Below, piece after piece: positions 19,448 through 29,512 of a stretch of 53,113 nucleotides of DNA. Made by a program: the position numbers and the translations under genes. Location of the stretch: positions 1 through 53,113 of the forward strand of contig JAIOPD010000090.1 of NCBI GenBank assembly GCA_021414115.1, given 5' to 3'. Position 1 is the first letter of the stretch. Every line of letters starts with the position of its first letter. A model generated the notes under the pieces. It was not told the DNA's origin, made no database searches, and saw only the letters and a program-made list of their open reading frames with translations. This DNA is from Planctomycetia bacterium (GTDB lineage: Bacteria; Planctomycetota; Planctomycetia; Pirellulales; UBA1268).

Positions 19448-21622
19448 ATGCGAGACCAGCCCATGCAGATCGCGATCATGCCCGTCGATACGGAATCGCG
19501 CCGCGGGCCCGCGCCGGCCGCGGTGTGCATCCCGGAGGTGCGCCGGCGGTTTCCGGCGCGAACCGCCAAGATCTGCAGCGGCCTGCTCGCGGTCGTTCTC
19601 CTCACGGGGGCGTGTCCACATCCTGCATCCGCCGATGAGCCCTCCCGCGCCGTACCGGATGCCGAATTTCCTCCCCTGCGGAACCTGCGGAGCCACTGTC
19701 CATTCTCGCCCCCGGCTGCTCGGGCGGCATGGGATCGACGCGCCGCCGAATTGCGCGACCAGCTTCGCGTCTCCCTCGGGCTCTGGCCGATGCCCATGCT
19801 CGATCCGGTGAAGCCACGGATCACAGGCCGCATTTCGCTGGAGGGATACACCGTCGAGAAGGTGGTGTTCGAGAGCCTCCCCGGCCTGTTCGTCACCGGA
19901 AACCTCTATCGACCGAGCCCGCCGCCGGCCGGCAGGCGGGTGCCGGCCGTACTCTGCCCGCACGGTCATTGGGAAAATGCCCGGTTTCAGGATGTGACCG
20001 CTGAGCACGTCGCCCGTGAAATGCGCACGGGGGCGGAACGCTTCGCGAATGCCGCCCGCAATCCTGTGCAGGCAGGTTGCGTGCAGCTGGCCCGCATGGG
20101 ATGCGTCGTCTTCCAATGGGACATGCTCGGGTATTGCGACAGCACGCAGATCTCGTACGCACGGGCCCATCGATTCACGGCGCAGGAGCACGGCACGGAA
20201 GTGACCGACGACGGCTGGCTGCTCTACAGCCCGCTCGCGGAGGCCCACGCTCAGTCGGTGATGGGCCTGCAAACGCTCGCTGCATTGCGGAGCATCGACT
20301 TCGTTGCAGGGTTGCCCGAGGTCGATCCGGCGCGGATCGGAATCACCGGTGCCAGTGGCGGCGGCACGCAGTCGTTCATCGCCGCGGCCCTCGACCAGCG
20401 GATCGGCGTCGCCTTTCCGGCCGTGATGGTGAGCACCGGGATGCAGGGCGGGTGCACCTGCGAGAATGCGTGTGGTCTACGGGTGGGCACGGGCAACGTG
20501 GAAATTGCTTGCCTCATCGCCCCGCGGCCGCTGGGACTGACCGCGGCGGATGACTGGACTAAGACCATGCCGGAAGACGGATTCCCGCAGATGCGGGAAC
20601 TGTACGGCCTGTTTGCTGCCCGCGAACGCGTGGCCTTGTTTCCGGCCCTTCAGTTCGGGCACCAATTCAACCACGGCTCGCGCGGGGCGATGTATTCGTG
20701 GATGAACAGGCACCTCCAGCTGAGACTCGAGGAGCCGATTGAGGAGCGGGATTTCACGTGGCTGGGCCGCGACGCGCTCACGGTCTGGGAGGTCGATGGG
20801 GAACGGCCGGAGCAGGGAGAGGATTTTGAACGCAGACTGCTGCGATCCTGGTGCACGGCGGTCGATGCCGGCTGGGACGCGCTGGGGAAACCGGGCCGTG
20901 AGGCCGAGTATCGGACGTGCCTGCAGACGGGGTGGAACGTCGTTCTCGGCCTGACGAATGGCACGATCGGGCCAGCAGTCGCGGCCGCAGCCGGCGACCG
21001 CCGCTGGCGACTGGAGTCTCCGAGCGACGGCCACTGGTCGGTGAAACAACTGGCCGACGATGCCGCCGGCGAGGCCATTGGTGGAAGCGTTTCGATCTCG
21101 GTCACCGCCAGGCCGGAGGCACGATCGCAGTCGTATGGGGTGGCCCTGTGCGGCGAAGCCTGGGACGAGAGCGGGGGAGTGGCGTCGGTCACCGAGCAGC
21201 CCCTCGTCGATACACCTCGGCAGGCGGCTGCCTACACGTATGGCTACAACCCGCCGCTCCTGGTCCGGCGCGCCCGGCAACTCGCCGCCACACTGTCCTG
21301 GCTTCATCATCGCGACCGGGACGCGATCCTCACGGTCGAGGGCACCGGCCCCGGAGCCGGCTTGGCGGCTGCCGGCGTCTACTGTCTGGCAAAGACGGTG
21401 CCCGACTGCCGGGAGTCGATTCGCCTGCGGCTGCGGCCGGATGGATTTCGGTTCGCAAACGCCGCATCGATTCGTTCTTCCGAGTTCCTGCCCGGATCGG
21501 CGCGTTTCCTGGATCTGCCTGGGCTGGTCGTCGCATCGCCGGTGCGAGCCGAACTGATCGGCGCTGATGCCGAGGCTTTCAGCAGTTCACGCGATGCTCG
21601 CCCGAGCCACTCGTCGCGGTAA
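19448..21622 (+). CDS. Exported alpha/beta hydrolase (acetylxylan/glucuronoyl esterase-like)
   Basis: The protein has about 724 residues if translated from the ATG at 19448; 19463 and 19478 are alternatives. A hydrophobic signal segment ('GLLAVVLLTGACPHPASA') lies near residues 40-58. The hydrolase domain follows: 'GLFVTGNLYRPS', oxyanion region 'PAVLCPHGHW', and nucleophile Ser303 in 'ITGASGGGTQS'. A likely acid-base end is seen in 'LFPALQFGHQFNHGSRG'. Proteins of this type de-esterify plant or algal polysaccharides. About 300 further residues after the catalytic part match nothing I know. The open frame extends left to 19079 but reads as non-coding there. It converges with the HEAT-repeat gene. 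Confidence 0.7.
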   Translation: MRDQPMQIAIMPVDTESRRGPAPAAVCIPEVRRRFPARTAKICSGLLAVVLLTGACPHPASADEPSRAVPDAEFPPLRNLRSHCPFSPPAARAAWDRRAAELRDQLRVSLGLWPMPMLDPVKPRITGRISLEGYTVEKVVFESLPGLFVTGNLYRPSPPPAGRRVPAVLCPHGHWENARFQDVTAEHVAREMRTGAERFANAARNPVQAGCVQLARMGCVVFQWDMLGYCDSTQISYARAHRFTAQEHGTEVTDDGWLLYSPLAEAHAQSVMGLQTLAALRSIDFVAGLPEVDPARIGITGASGGGTQSFIAAALDQRIGVAFPAVMVSTGMQGGCTCENACGLRVGTGNVEIACLIAPRPLGLTAADDWTKTMPEDGFPQMRELYGLFAARERVALFPALQFGHQFNHGSRGAMYSWMNRHLQLRLEEPIEERDFTWLGRDALTVWEVDGERPEQGEDFERRLLRSWCTAVDAGWDALGKPGREAEYRTCLQTGWNVVLGLTNGTIGPAVAAAAGDRRWRLESPSDGHWSVKQLADDAAGEAIGGSVSISVTARPEARSQSYGVALCGEAWDESGGVASVTEQPLVDTPRQAAAYTYGYNPPLLVRRARQLAATLSWLHHRDRDAILTVEGTGPGAGLAAAGVYCLAKTVPDCRESIRLRLRPDGFRFANAASIRSSEFLPGSARFLDLPGLVVASPVRAELIGADAEAFSSSRDARPSHSSR

Positions 21623-21709
21623 CGCGTGACGAAGTGGCCGTCGGCGAGGCACCGTGTTCCTGAACCCTCATATCCCTCGGCACAAGAAATCCAACCCGGT
21701 CACAGCCCC

Positions 21710-23842
21710 TCAAAGCCCGAGCCTGTAACGCTGCGCTCGATTGGCGACGGCCGGATCTTCGGCCAGCGTGGCGACGCGATCGAGCAGCGTTCTGAACCGT
21801 TCGAGATTCGGCCTCCGCAGGTCCTTGTGATGCGCCAGTCCGACGAGCCCGCGGCAGGCGGCCTGCGCGGTGGACGGATCGTCGAGATACCCCGCAAGCC
21901 ATTCGACCGCATCCATCGTGCGCACGGCAGCCGCCGTCCGTTCGAGGATGAAGCCGCGGTCCTCCGTCGGTCCGTCGGCAGCCAGAGCCATCGCCCCCTC
22001 GAGCATCGCGAGCGTCGCCTCCGCGCTCCGCTCGCTCTTGAGGCTCACCGTCCGCACATAGGCCCGCAGTGCCTGCCTGCCGATCGCCTGTCTCTCTGGA
22101 TCGTCGAGCGCTTCCCGCGCGAGTGCCAGGAGTCGATCAGCCACGCTCGCATCTGGCCAGTTGCAAAGTCCCTCGATGGCGGCATCGCGGATCCTGCGAT
22201 CGGCAGATACCAGCCCGGCATCGATTTTTGCCAGGGCTTCCGGGCCCCCTAGGCGGCCCAAGAGTGGAAGCGCCAGGTCTTCCGGGATGCCCTTCCGGTC
22301 GAGCTCCGTGATCACGGTCGCGGCAGGCTCGTCGCCCGCCGACTTTCGGCACACGATCGCGATCATCCGCGATACGGCCTCGCGACGGTCGCTTTCCTGC
22401 GCTGACGAAAAGAGCTCGACCATCCTCGTCAGATCCCCCGCCTCCGGCCGCGCGAGCATCCCCAGGCTCGCGATCGCCGCCTGCCAGGGAGCGGGGGACT
22501 TCGCGAGAGCCACTCTGGCAAGAGGGTCCCACGCCGTGGATTCGCGGATCTCCCCGATTAATGCCACGACATCCTGGCGTGGCGCCGGATCGGCGGCCAG
22601 AACGGCGACGAGCCGGGGGCCGACGATCTCTCTGGGCATGGCGGCGAGCGCATTCCAGGCGGCGGCCTGCGCCGGGCTCGCTGCCTCGTCGGAACCGCTG
22701 TCGGTGAGCACCGACAGCAATGTTGGCAGCCCCTCGCTCGTTCCGATGCGTCCGAGGCACTCGATGGCCAGCACCTGCAAGTCGCCGGTGCCAGCGGCTG
22801 CCAACTGGATCAGCGCCGGCAAGGCCGTGCGCGGGATCCTACGGCAGGCCACCGTCACGATCGCCTGCTGCCCCGGTGCCGAATAGCGATCGAGGGTGTT
22901 GAGCGCGGCTGCGAGCGCGGCATCATCGAGCGCGCCAACGCTGCCGGCGGCAACAGCACGGCGGTCGGCGTCGGTGCCGGCAAGCCATTCGAGAATCGTT
23001 GCCGCTTGATCTTCGGCTGCGGTGTCGAGCAGCCCCTGCAGGGCCGCCTGCCGCAGCGTTGCGGGCTGCCCCTGCCGGGAGAGCAATTCCTGGATCTCGT
23101 GCGAACCGCTCCGGTCGCCGGCCCGTGCCGCCGCGTCGACGGCCCGTAGCAGCGGCTCGCCCAGCGGTCGTGGGGTCGGCACGCCAGACTTTTCGGCGAG
23201 CAACCTGAGCGTCGCGATCGCCGTTGGATCGGTGATGAGACCGAGCGCACCGGTGGCGGCGGTCGCGACAGCGGCATCCTCGCCCGCTGCGAGTTTCGCG
23301 AGGAGCGGCACGGCCGCCACGTCTCGCCGCCTGCCGAGTGCAGCGATGATCCCGAGCCGCATGCCGCCCTGCGCCTGCGGCAGGAATTCACGCAGGGCTT
23401 CCGACGCCCGACCGCCCGGAATCGATTCGATCGCCTGCCGCGCGGCGTCGGCCGTTTCGCCGTCGCTTCCGGACAGCTCCCGGGCAAGGATCGGCACCTC
23501 GGCCGGCGTGCCCACCTGCCGCAGCAGCAGGCAAACCCATTGGCGCGCCGCGGGGGTCGCCCCCGGCTGCCCGAGCACGGCGGCGAGCCGCGCCGCGAAT
23601 GCAGCCCGTGATTCGTTCGTGGCCATGCCAGCGATCGCTTCCCGCTCGATTGCCAAAAGCGGCGCGAGATCGTCGCCGGAGCGGTAGGTCGGAAGGGAGA
23701 GCCAGGCATCTGCGATTTCGGATCGCGTGGCGGGTGCCTCTGCGGCAGGAGCGGTCCCCATCGACAGGGCAGCCACGATCACGGCCCGTGCCAGAGCGCG
23801 GATGGTGCGGGCGGTCGGTATCGGACTCATGGTCGTGTTCAT
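21710..23842 (-). CDS. Exported HEAT-repeat protein
   Basis: The 710-residue protein begins with a signal peptide (about 1-34, ending 'TAPAAEA') and is then built almost entirely of HEAT-like helical pairs. Examples are 'AVPLLAKLAAGEDAAVATAATGAL' and 'LPTLLSVLTDSGSDEA'. No enzyme motif is visible. Such solenoids act as protein-binding scaffolds. In planctomycetes they often accompany catabolic genes or membrane-bound dehydrogenases. An ATG at 23830 is an equally possible start. It is last in the eight-gene leftward array, 30 bp after the oxidoreductase. Confidence 0.75.
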   Translation of the reverse strand: MNTTMSPIPTARTIRALARAVIVAALSMGTAPAAEAPATRSEIADAWLSLPTYRSGDDLAPLLAIEREAIAGMATNESRAAFAARLAAVLGQPGATPAARQWVCLLLRQVGTPAEVPILARELSGSDGETADAARQAIESIPGGRASEALREFLPQAQGGMRLGIIAALGRRRDVAAVPLLAKLAAGEDAAVATAATGALGLITDPTAIATLRLLAEKSGVPTPRPLGEPLLRAVDAAARAGDRSGSHEIQELLSRQGQPATLRQAALQGLLDTAAEDQAATILEWLAGTDADRRAVAAGSVGALDDAALAAALNTLDRYSAPGQQAIVTVACRRIPRTALPALIQLAAAGTGDLQVLAIECLGRIGTSEGLPTLLSVLTDSGSDEAASPAQAAAWNALAAMPREIVGPRLVAVLAADPAPRQDVVALIGEIRESTAWDPLARVALAKSPAPWQAAIASLGMLARPEAGDLTRMVELFSSAQESDRREAVSRMIAIVCRKSAGDEPAATVITELDRKGIPEDLALPLLGRLGGPEALAKIDAGLVSADRRIRDAAIEGLCNWPDASVADRLLALAREALDDPERQAIGRQALRAYVRTVSLKSERSAEATLAMLEGAMALAADGPTEDRGFILERTAAAVRTMDAVEWLAGYLDDPSTAQAACRGLVGLAHHKDLRRPNLERFRTLLDRVATLAEDPAVANRAQRYRLGL

Positions 23843-23872
23843 AGTCTTGGCCGTGAAGCCGCCTTTTGCGGC

Positions 23873-25237
23873 TCAAATGGCCCAAGGGCTTCGCAGCGGC
23901 CGCGACAGCAGCGCGTTGGCAGCGTCGTCGCCGATGAATTCCCCGGCCGCAGGATCCCAGCGGAGTTTGCGGCCCAGCCGCAGGGCGATGTCGCAGACAT
24001 TGCCCAGGGTGCTCGACGCATGCCCGGTCTCGATCGGCGCTCCCGGATCCTGCCGAGTGCGGATGCTTCGGAAGAAATCGGCGACGTGCGCTGTCACCGG
24101 ATCGGGGTGCACCGGCGCATCGTAGAGCCGGTCGTCACCGGGCTTGAACGAGACAGTGAGCAGCCCCGCAGGTTCCGCCCAGATCCCCGAGCGATCGACC
24201 CGCACCCAGCCCTTGTCGCCGATGAAGCGGCAGCCCATCGGATGTGGATTGTCGGCATTCGAAAAACTCAGCACGAGGCCGCTTGGCCAGCGAAACTTCA
24301 TCCGCCAGTCGATCCAGGTATCGGTCATGCCGTCCCGCGGCATCGTGCCGGTGCCCTCGACCTCGTATCCGCTCGTGAGCACCTCGGGGCAGCCCCAGCC
24401 GGCGATGTCGAGGTGGTGCACGCCCCAGTTCGAGATGAAGCCCGCGCAGTAGTGCGAGATCATGTACATGGCCAGCCACTCGCACCGCTGCGGATCGTAG
24501 GGCAGGTAGGCCGCGGGACCGGTCCACATCTCGTAGTTGAATCCCGGCGGTGGCGGGCAGCTGGCGACGGCCGGATATTCCCTCCCTCCAGGGACGCCCA
24601 CCTCGATCTCTCGAACGATGCCGAGATAGCCGTTTCTCGCCAGCCCGCAGGCCTGACGAAACTGTGGCCAGCTCCGCTGCTGCGTGCCCGTCTGAAAAAT
24701 CCGCGCGTGCCGGCGGACGAGACGGCTGATCTCCGCCCCCTCGGCGATCGAACGGGTCACCGGTTTTTCACCGTAGAGATCCTTGCCCGCCTCCAGCACC
24801 CGCGCGAAAAGCACCCCGTGCCAGTGATCCGGAACGACACCGAAGACGGCATCGATGTCGGCGCGGTCGAGCAGTTCGCGGAAATCGTCGTGCAGGACCG
24901 GTGCGGTTGCGGCTCCTCCCCTGGCCTGCCGCGTCTGCCCGGCCACCCGTCCGGCCAATTCGAGCCGATCACGACGGCAGTCGCAGAGGGCAACCACCTG
25001 GTGGTCGCGGAGCGGTGCCATTGCGTCGAGCAACTGCATGCCGCGGGTGCCCGTGCCGATCATCCCGACACCGATCCGTTCGCTTGGCGGCAGATGCCCG
25101 TCGAGCCCGAGAGCGGACGACGGCACGATCATCGGCGCAGCGGCCCCCGCGGCAGCGGTGGCCAGAAACCGCCGGCGGGCGACTCGCTGGGGGCCCGGGC
25201 CAATCGGTCGCGTCGGGGGGCTGGAGGAGTGTTGCAT
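23873..25237 (-). CDS. Tat-exported Gfo/Idh/MocA-family oxidoreductase
   Basis: The 454-residue protein has a twin-arginine signal (residues 21-28, 'RRRFLATA') followed by the Rossmann motif 'GVGMIGTGTRG'. The family's 'GEKPVTRS' (EKP motif) and 'SNWGVHHLDIAGWG' in the C-terminal domain are present. Such enzymes use tightly bound NAD(P) to oxidise or epimerise sugars, here probably in the periplasm. I chose the ATG at 25237 because GAGG lies 5 bases upstream; a GTG at 25243 overlaps that site. It is 22 bp after the epimerase gene, consistent with shared transcription. Substrate unknown. Confidence 0.85.
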   Translation of the reverse strand: MQHSSSPPTRPIGPGPQRVARRRFLATAAAGAAAPMIVPSSALGLDGHLPPSERIGVGMIGTGTRGMQLLDAMAPLRDHQVVALCDCRRDRLELAGRVAGQTRQARGGAATAPVLHDDFRELLDRADIDAVFGVVPDHWHGVLFARVLEAGKDLYGEKPVTRSIAEGAEISRLVRRHARIFQTGTQQRSWPQFRQACGLARNGYLGIVREIEVGVPGGREYPAVASCPPPPGFNYEMWTGPAAYLPYDPQRCEWLAMYMISHYCAGFISNWGVHHLDIAGWGCPEVLTSGYEVEGTGTMPRDGMTDTWIDWRMKFRWPSGLVLSFSNADNPHPMGCRFIGDKGWVRVDRSGIWAEPAGLLTVSFKPGDDRLYDAPVHPDPVTAHVADFFRSIRTRQDPGAPIETGHASSTLGNVCDIALRLGRKLRWDPAAGEFIGDDAANALLSRPLRSPWAI

Positions 25238-25259
25238 GGTCACCTCGCGTCGGCCGCGC

Positions 25260-26087
25260 TCAGACGAGCGGGCCCAGGTAGTCGAGGCTTCGCTTCGCCT
25301 GGTCGGGCGTGCCGCATTCGACGCTGAAGACGATGTCGCGGGGCGTCTTCTCCTTCACGATGCCGATGATCCGCTTCCAGTCGAGGACGCCGTCGCCGCA
25401 GGCGCAGCCCACCGGCGTGCCGGTCACCTTGCCGAGTTCCCGCGACGAGTGCTCGTCGGAAATGTCCTTGGCATGCAGGTGCACGAGCCGCGGCGCGACC
25501 CGCTCGAGCCAGGCATAGACGTCCTGCCCGGCGAGATAGGCATTGCCCGTGTCGAGGTTAATCCCGATCGACGGCGACTTCACGAGGTTGTAGATCTTGT
25601 CGAGGCCGTCCGGCGTCTTCGAATACTGGGCATGGCACTCGAGGCCGATCTTCACGCCCCGTCTTTCCGCGACGAAGGCCGCCTCCTGGAGCGTGTACTT
25701 GATGAGGACAAAATCCTCCTCGGGGGTCGTCCACTTGGCCTTGATGCCTTCGTCAGTGTTGACGACCGGCACGCCGATTTCGGCCGCGACACGGATCGCG
25801 AGCTTCAGATATTCGCCATGCACCTCGGGCCGGCCGAGTGGTCCATGCGCCTGCAGGCCGGAGATCGTCAGCCCCGCCTTGTCGCAGGCCTCCTTGATCC
25901 GCCACGGGTCGTCGAACATCGAAACCGTGTGAAAATACCCGGCCTCGCTCATGAGTTCGCGGCCGAAATGAACCATCGGCTCGATGTACTTGTAGCCCAT
26001 CTTGGCCGTGTGCTCGACGGCCCACTCGAAGGGCTTGTCGCTCGACCGCGAATATTCGGTGTTCAAGCCGATGTGGATCCGACCCAT
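25260..26087 (-). CDS. Xylose-isomerase-like TIM-barrel sugar epimerase/isomerase
   Basis: The 275-residue product has the AP-endonuclease-2/xylose-isomerase fold. Likely metal ligands and active-site residues lie in 'VKIGLECHAQ', 'INLDTGNAYLAG', 'LVHLHAKDIS' and 'IVFSVECG'. No signal peptide is seen, so it is cytoplasmic. I chose the ATG at 26087 because AGGAG lies 8 bases upstream; the frame continues to 26447 but only as non-coding shadow. It lies between the ceramidase-like and oxidoreductase genes. Such pairs commonly convert 3-keto sugars or inositols, which is the best guess here. Confidence 0.83.
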   Translation of the reverse strand: MGRIHIGLNTEYSRSSDKPFEWAVEHTAKMGYKYIEPMVHFGRELMSEAGYFHTVSMFDDPWRIKEACDKAGLTISGLQAHGPLGRPEVHGEYLKLAIRVAAEIGVPVVNTDEGIKAKWTTPEEDFVLIKYTLQEAAFVAERRGVKIGLECHAQYSKTPDGLDKIYNLVKSPSIGINLDTGNAYLAGQDVYAWLERVAPRLVHLHAKDISDEHSSRELGKVTGTPVGCACGDGVLDWKRIIGIVKEKTPRDIVFSVECGTPDQAKRSLDYLGPLV

Positions 26088-26148
26088 CTCTGATTCTCCT
26101 GAGGTGAAAAGTGCGAGAAAAATCTGGTGAACGATGCAGCCCGGGTGA

Positions 26149-27729
26149 TCACGGGGCGGACGCTGACGGCGGTCTTTGGGACCAGAGGGCCTGGAGCATG
26201 GCAACGCTCTCGTCGACGAGGATTCTTCCCCCCTCCGGGCCCACCAGGTTGCTCTCGACCGTGGCCGAGTAGCCCCCCCCCTGCACCGCCCGTGCGGTCG
26301 GGAGATAGGTGCCGGCCGTGCCGTATCCGGCCAGTTGCACCACGCAGGTGAGGCCCGCCGGGCTGCGGGCCTGGATCCGCACCCCGTAATCGCCAAAGAG
26401 TTCGAAACTATTGGTGACAAATGCAACATCGCCGAGCCGTACGGCATGGACGCGGACGGAAGTCACGGGCTTCTCGCCCCGGGCAAGTCTCTTCTGCTGT
26501 GCGTCGTATTGTTTGACGGCCCTGAGATACCAGTGGGCCTTGATGGGCTTGTCGGCCGGCGCCTTCTCGGCATCGGCGAGGCAGCGGTCCCGCTCCGCCT
26601 CGGTGACAAGCCGCATCGGCAGGTCGAGCGTCTTGACGGCGTGCCGCAGCACGATGCTTTCGGTCGCGCCGACCCGCGCGTGGGGCATCACGTCGGCGAC
26701 GGCATCCGCGATGCGCCGGGCGATGTCTTCCCGGTTGGAGAGCCCCCGGCGCCGTCGCATCTCCTCCTCGGCCGCCTGCCGCCACACAATCTGAGACGTG
26801 CAGTCGGCGGCCGCCGCGCACTGCGGCAGAATGAAGATGTCCTGCCCGAAACGCCGGCGGAGTTCGATCCGGGTTTCGTGCCAAAAGTCCGCGGAAATCT
26901 CCTCGAGTTGTTCGGTTTCCTGCGACGGGCACGGCAGGTTGATGATCACCCCCGTGAGTCCGCCTCCCGGCCTCCAGAAAAAGACCAGCGGCAGGCCTGC
27001 GTCGGCCGGCCCTTCGATCGAGTCGAACTCGGCGGCATTGGTCGCACCATACATCGTCGTGCGGCCAGGTGCCGGCAGCCCCGTCGCCGGATCGAAATAG
27101 ACGACGCGGCGATTCTGGGCGACGACGGCGTGGCCCAGGGCCCAGCTCGCCTCGCCGGGAGCGCGGGCGTTCCAGGCCTCGATCACGGCGCCGGCGATCC
27201 GATCAGCCACGATGACCCTGTATTCGGCCGCTGTCATAGCGTCGGCTGGAATCTCAGAATCCTTGCCTTCGGTGTCGGGCGACGTGTGCGAATGGGTCGC
27301 GTTGAGAAAGATCTTCGTGGGATCGATTCCGGGGCAGGCGGCAGTGATCCGGCTGTGCAATGCAGCGAGTTCATCGACGAGTTTGAGCCCGATGACGCAC
27401 AGGTCGCACGAGACCATGATCGCCTGATCAATGCTTCTGCCATCGTGGACGGTCTCCGTGACCAGGACCGTACACGTGACGGGGTCGCGAACCGCCTTGG
27501 AGATCCGTGTCCGCATCTGGCCCCGGAGGGCGACTGGTCTGTCGGGAGTGATATCGGCCGTCGCCCAGCCCACCCGCAACGAGCCACGCTGCTGAGGGCC
27601 GGCTGCCGACTGGCCGTCATCAGCCCTCCCGGCAGCCGGTACGAAAACAAACGCCACGACCAGCAGCATGGACGACGCGACCACGAGTCGAAGGCGGCGA
27701 AAACTCTGCGGGCCGGTCGCGTTCAACAT
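26149..27729 (-). CDS. Exported neutral/alkaline ceramidase-like protein
   Basis: The 526-residue protein has a signal peptide (about 1-36) and the N-terminal domain of non-lysosomal ceramidases: 'VGWATADITPDRPVALRG', 'IFLNATHSHTSPDT' with likely zinc histidines, and 'VVQLAGYGTAGTYLPT'. Classical ceramidases cleave the amide of ceramide. The short bacterial forms lack the C-terminal domain, as here, and their substrates are mostly unknown. The ATG overlaps the upstream stop by one base (TGATG), so it is translationally coupled to the NagB-like gene. In this context the target may be an N-acylated sugar or lipid. Confidence 0.8.
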   Translation of the reverse strand: MLNATGPQSFRRLRLVVASSMLLVVAFVFVPAAGRADDGQSAAGPQQRGSLRVGWATADITPDRPVALRGQMRTRISKAVRDPVTCTVLVTETVHDGRSIDQAIMVSCDLCVIGLKLVDELAALHSRITAACPGIDPTKIFLNATHSHTSPDTEGKDSEIPADAMTAAEYRVIVADRIAGAVIEAWNARAPGEASWALGHAVVAQNRRVVYFDPATGLPAPGRTTMYGATNAAEFDSIEGPADAGLPLVFFWRPGGGLTGVIINLPCPSQETEQLEEISADFWHETRIELRRRFGQDIFILPQCAAAADCTSQIVWRQAAEEEMRRRRGLSNREDIARRIADAVADVMPHARVGATESIVLRHAVKTLDLPMRLVTEAERDRCLADAEKAPADKPIKAHWYLRAVKQYDAQQKRLARGEKPVTSVRVHAVRLGDVAFVTNSFELFGDYGVRIQARSPAGLTCVVQLAGYGTAGTYLPTARAVQGGGYSATVESNLVGPEGGRILVDESVAMLQALWSQRPPSASAP

Positions 27730-28658
27730 CAGTGCATCTCCACGGCACAGCTGCCCAGCCCGCCGCGGTAATAGTTGAACTGCACGTTCGGATGATCGGC
27801 CAGGAGCGACATCGGCACGCTCGAATCGGCGATCCGCTTCGAGATCATCAGGGCCGTCAGCCGCTGGCCAAGCGGGTTGTCGTGAACGCCCGCCTGCCAG
27901 ATCGAGACCTTCTCGGCTCGCCAGGTCTCCCGGGGCCCGACCGTGATCGCCTGCATCGGCACCATCGTGATGTTGCCGCCGCCGCTGGTGCGGGCGTTTT
28001 GGGAGAGCGTCACGGGATGCAGGTTCACCACCCGCGTCGACAGACTGCGATAGTCCTCCGGCGACGGAGGCGCATCCTTGTATTTTCCCTCGCGGCGAGG
28101 CGGATCATTGAAAGCCCAGTGCTTGGTGTCGCCCTGCCCACCTTGCATCACCGCGCAGCGGGCTTTCTCCCAACTGGCGATGTAGTCGCGGGTGTCGGCC
28201 TTCGGGAAATGCAGGTTTTGCTCCGGCATCCGCAGTTCGGGCCGGATGCGATCGAAGCAGAGTTCGCGGTCGGCCCGCTCGAAGGAAAGCGGATGGGTCG
28301 CCGGCACCTCGCGGCCGTTCTCATACCACTCGTCCATGCCCCAGAAGTGGGCGTGACGAAGATCCAGGTCGAGCTCGTTGACGAGCCGGGCCACGAGTGG
28401 CAGCTGCTCCGTCGGCCCGATCGGCCCGCAGATGCCGACCGGTTCGTCGGCCGTCGCCTGCCGCCAGGCCGTGATGTATTCAAGCGCTTCCGCCAGATAG
28501 AAGTCTTCGAGTGTGTCGTAGAGCACCACGCGGAAACCGGGGCGGGAGAGTTTCGCAAGCGACTCGGGCGTGAGGGCGGCGGCGTCGCGGATGATCTCGG
28601 CGTCGAGCGTCGTGTAGTCCCACCACTCAGGGGCGATGCGGCTCGAGGGTCGGGGCAT
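27729..28658 (-). CDS. Glucosamine-6-phosphate deaminase/isomerase-like protein with altered active site
   Basis: The 309-residue product has the NagB-like fold: '[14 protein letters not shown]' for the phosphate loop, 'HFWGMDEW' for the general-base Asp, and '[14 protein letters not shown]' in place of the usual 'GxGxDGHIAFNEP'. The His is kept, but the catalytic Asp position appears to be Thr and the Glu is Asp. Deamination as in NagB is therefore doubtful; a related isomerase step is possible. It is cytoplasmic. It lies between PIG-L deacetylase (11 bp) and the ceramidase-like gene (1-base overlap), which fits amino-sugar catabolism. Confidence 0.78.
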   Translation of the reverse strand: MPRPSSRIAPEWWDYTTLDAEIIRDAAALTPESLAKLSRPGFRVVLYDTLEDFYLAEALEYITAWRQATADEPVGICGPIGPTEQLPLVARLVNELDLDLRHAHFWGMDEWYENGREVPATHPLSFERADRELCFDRIRPELRMPEQNLHFPKADTRDYIASWEKARCAVMQGGQGDTKHWAFNDPPRREGKYKDAPPSPEDYRSLSTRVVNLHPVTLSQNARTSGGGNITMVPMQAITVGPRETWRAEKVSIWQAGVHDNPLGQRLTALMISKRIADSSVPMSLLADHPNVQFNYYRGGLGSCAVEMH

Positions 28659-28669
28659 GGAGAAGCCTT

Positions 28670-29458
28670 TCAGTAACAGGCGGATGGATTCAGGATGCAG
28701 CGGCTGCCGAGCGCCTCGGCGAGCGGATCGCCGTCCTCGGCCGACAATCCGAGATGCAGGTGCCGCCGCCAGCCTTCGGCGTGCGTGAATTGGCCAGACA
28801 TGCGGCCCACGGCCTGGCTCATCTCGTCACAGGCGTCGAGATAGCTGTCCATGCCCTGCGTCGCGTCGAGCCAGGCTTTCTGGCTGGCGTGGGCGGCCAG
28901 CGCCCGCCGCTTGGCCGCCTGCACGCTCGTCGTGTCGACGAAGCAATCAGGCGACACGGGCCGCCGCAGACCGTCGCGCAGGCCGTGGGGCATGCCGTGG
29001 TAGACGGTCACGTCGCCCTGATAGGGCGGCACGGGCGGGTCGCTCGTGAAGTTGGGCATGCCCCGGGCAAAGGCAGCCGTCACTGCGAGCCGGGCCGTGT
29101 TCATGTGGTCTTCCATGTAGTCTTCGGGGGAGTGCGTAAGCACGATCCGCGGCTTCACCCGGCGGACCGCGGCCGTGAGCCGCCGCAGGAGGCTCTCCTC
29201 GTAGAAGATGCAGAGGTCCGAGGCCAGGCTTTCGTGAAACGTCGCTGCAAGAATCTCCGCCGCGGCTTTTCCCTCCGCAGCGCGGATCCGCCGGGTCTCG
29301 TCCGGGCCGGTCGTCATGCTCCCGCAGTCGCCGCCGGAGAGATTGAGGTAATGGATTTCCCAGCCGGCCTCGCGTAAGAGCAGCATCGTGCCGGCCGCAA
29401 TGAACTCGACGTCATCCGGGTGGGCGACGATGGCGAGGACGGACTTCTTGTTGTGCAT
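28670..29458 (-). CDS. PIG-L family de-N-acetylase
   Basis: The 262-residue product begins '[14 protein letters not shown]', the zinc and catalytic motif of PIG-L (His13, Asp15, Asp16). A second zinc His is at 118 in '[10 protein letters not shown]'. The family removes acetyl groups from N-acetylglucosamine linked to lipids, thiols or glycans. No signal peptide is seen. It lies 11 bp before the NagB-like gene and 54 bp after the lipoprotein gene. Together with the NagB-like gene it suggests deacetylation followed by amino-sugar processing. The exact acyl sugar is unknown. Confidence 0.87.
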   Translation of the reverse strand: MHNKKSVLAIVAHPDDVEFIAAGTMLLLREAGWEIHYLNLSGGDCGSMTTGPDETRRIRAAEGKAAAEILAATFHESLASDLCIFYEESLLRRLTAAVRRVKPRIVLTHSPEDYMEDHMNTARLAVTAAFARGMPNFTSDPPVPPYQGDVTVYHGMPHGLRDGLRRPVSPDCFVDTTSVQAAKRRALAAHASQKAWLDATQGMDSYLDACDEMSQAVGRMSGQFTHAEGWRRHLHLGLSAEDGDPLAEALGSRCILNPSACY

Positions 29459-29512
29459 GCGATCGGTTGAAAATCCAAAGACGTTCGGGTGACTTCGCGA
29501 TCGCCGCTCGCG

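Noticed and set aside
26088-26447. N-terminal extension of the epimerase gene
   Set aside because: The extra residues overlap the ceramidase-like gene and look non-coding. AGGAG precedes the ATG at 26087.
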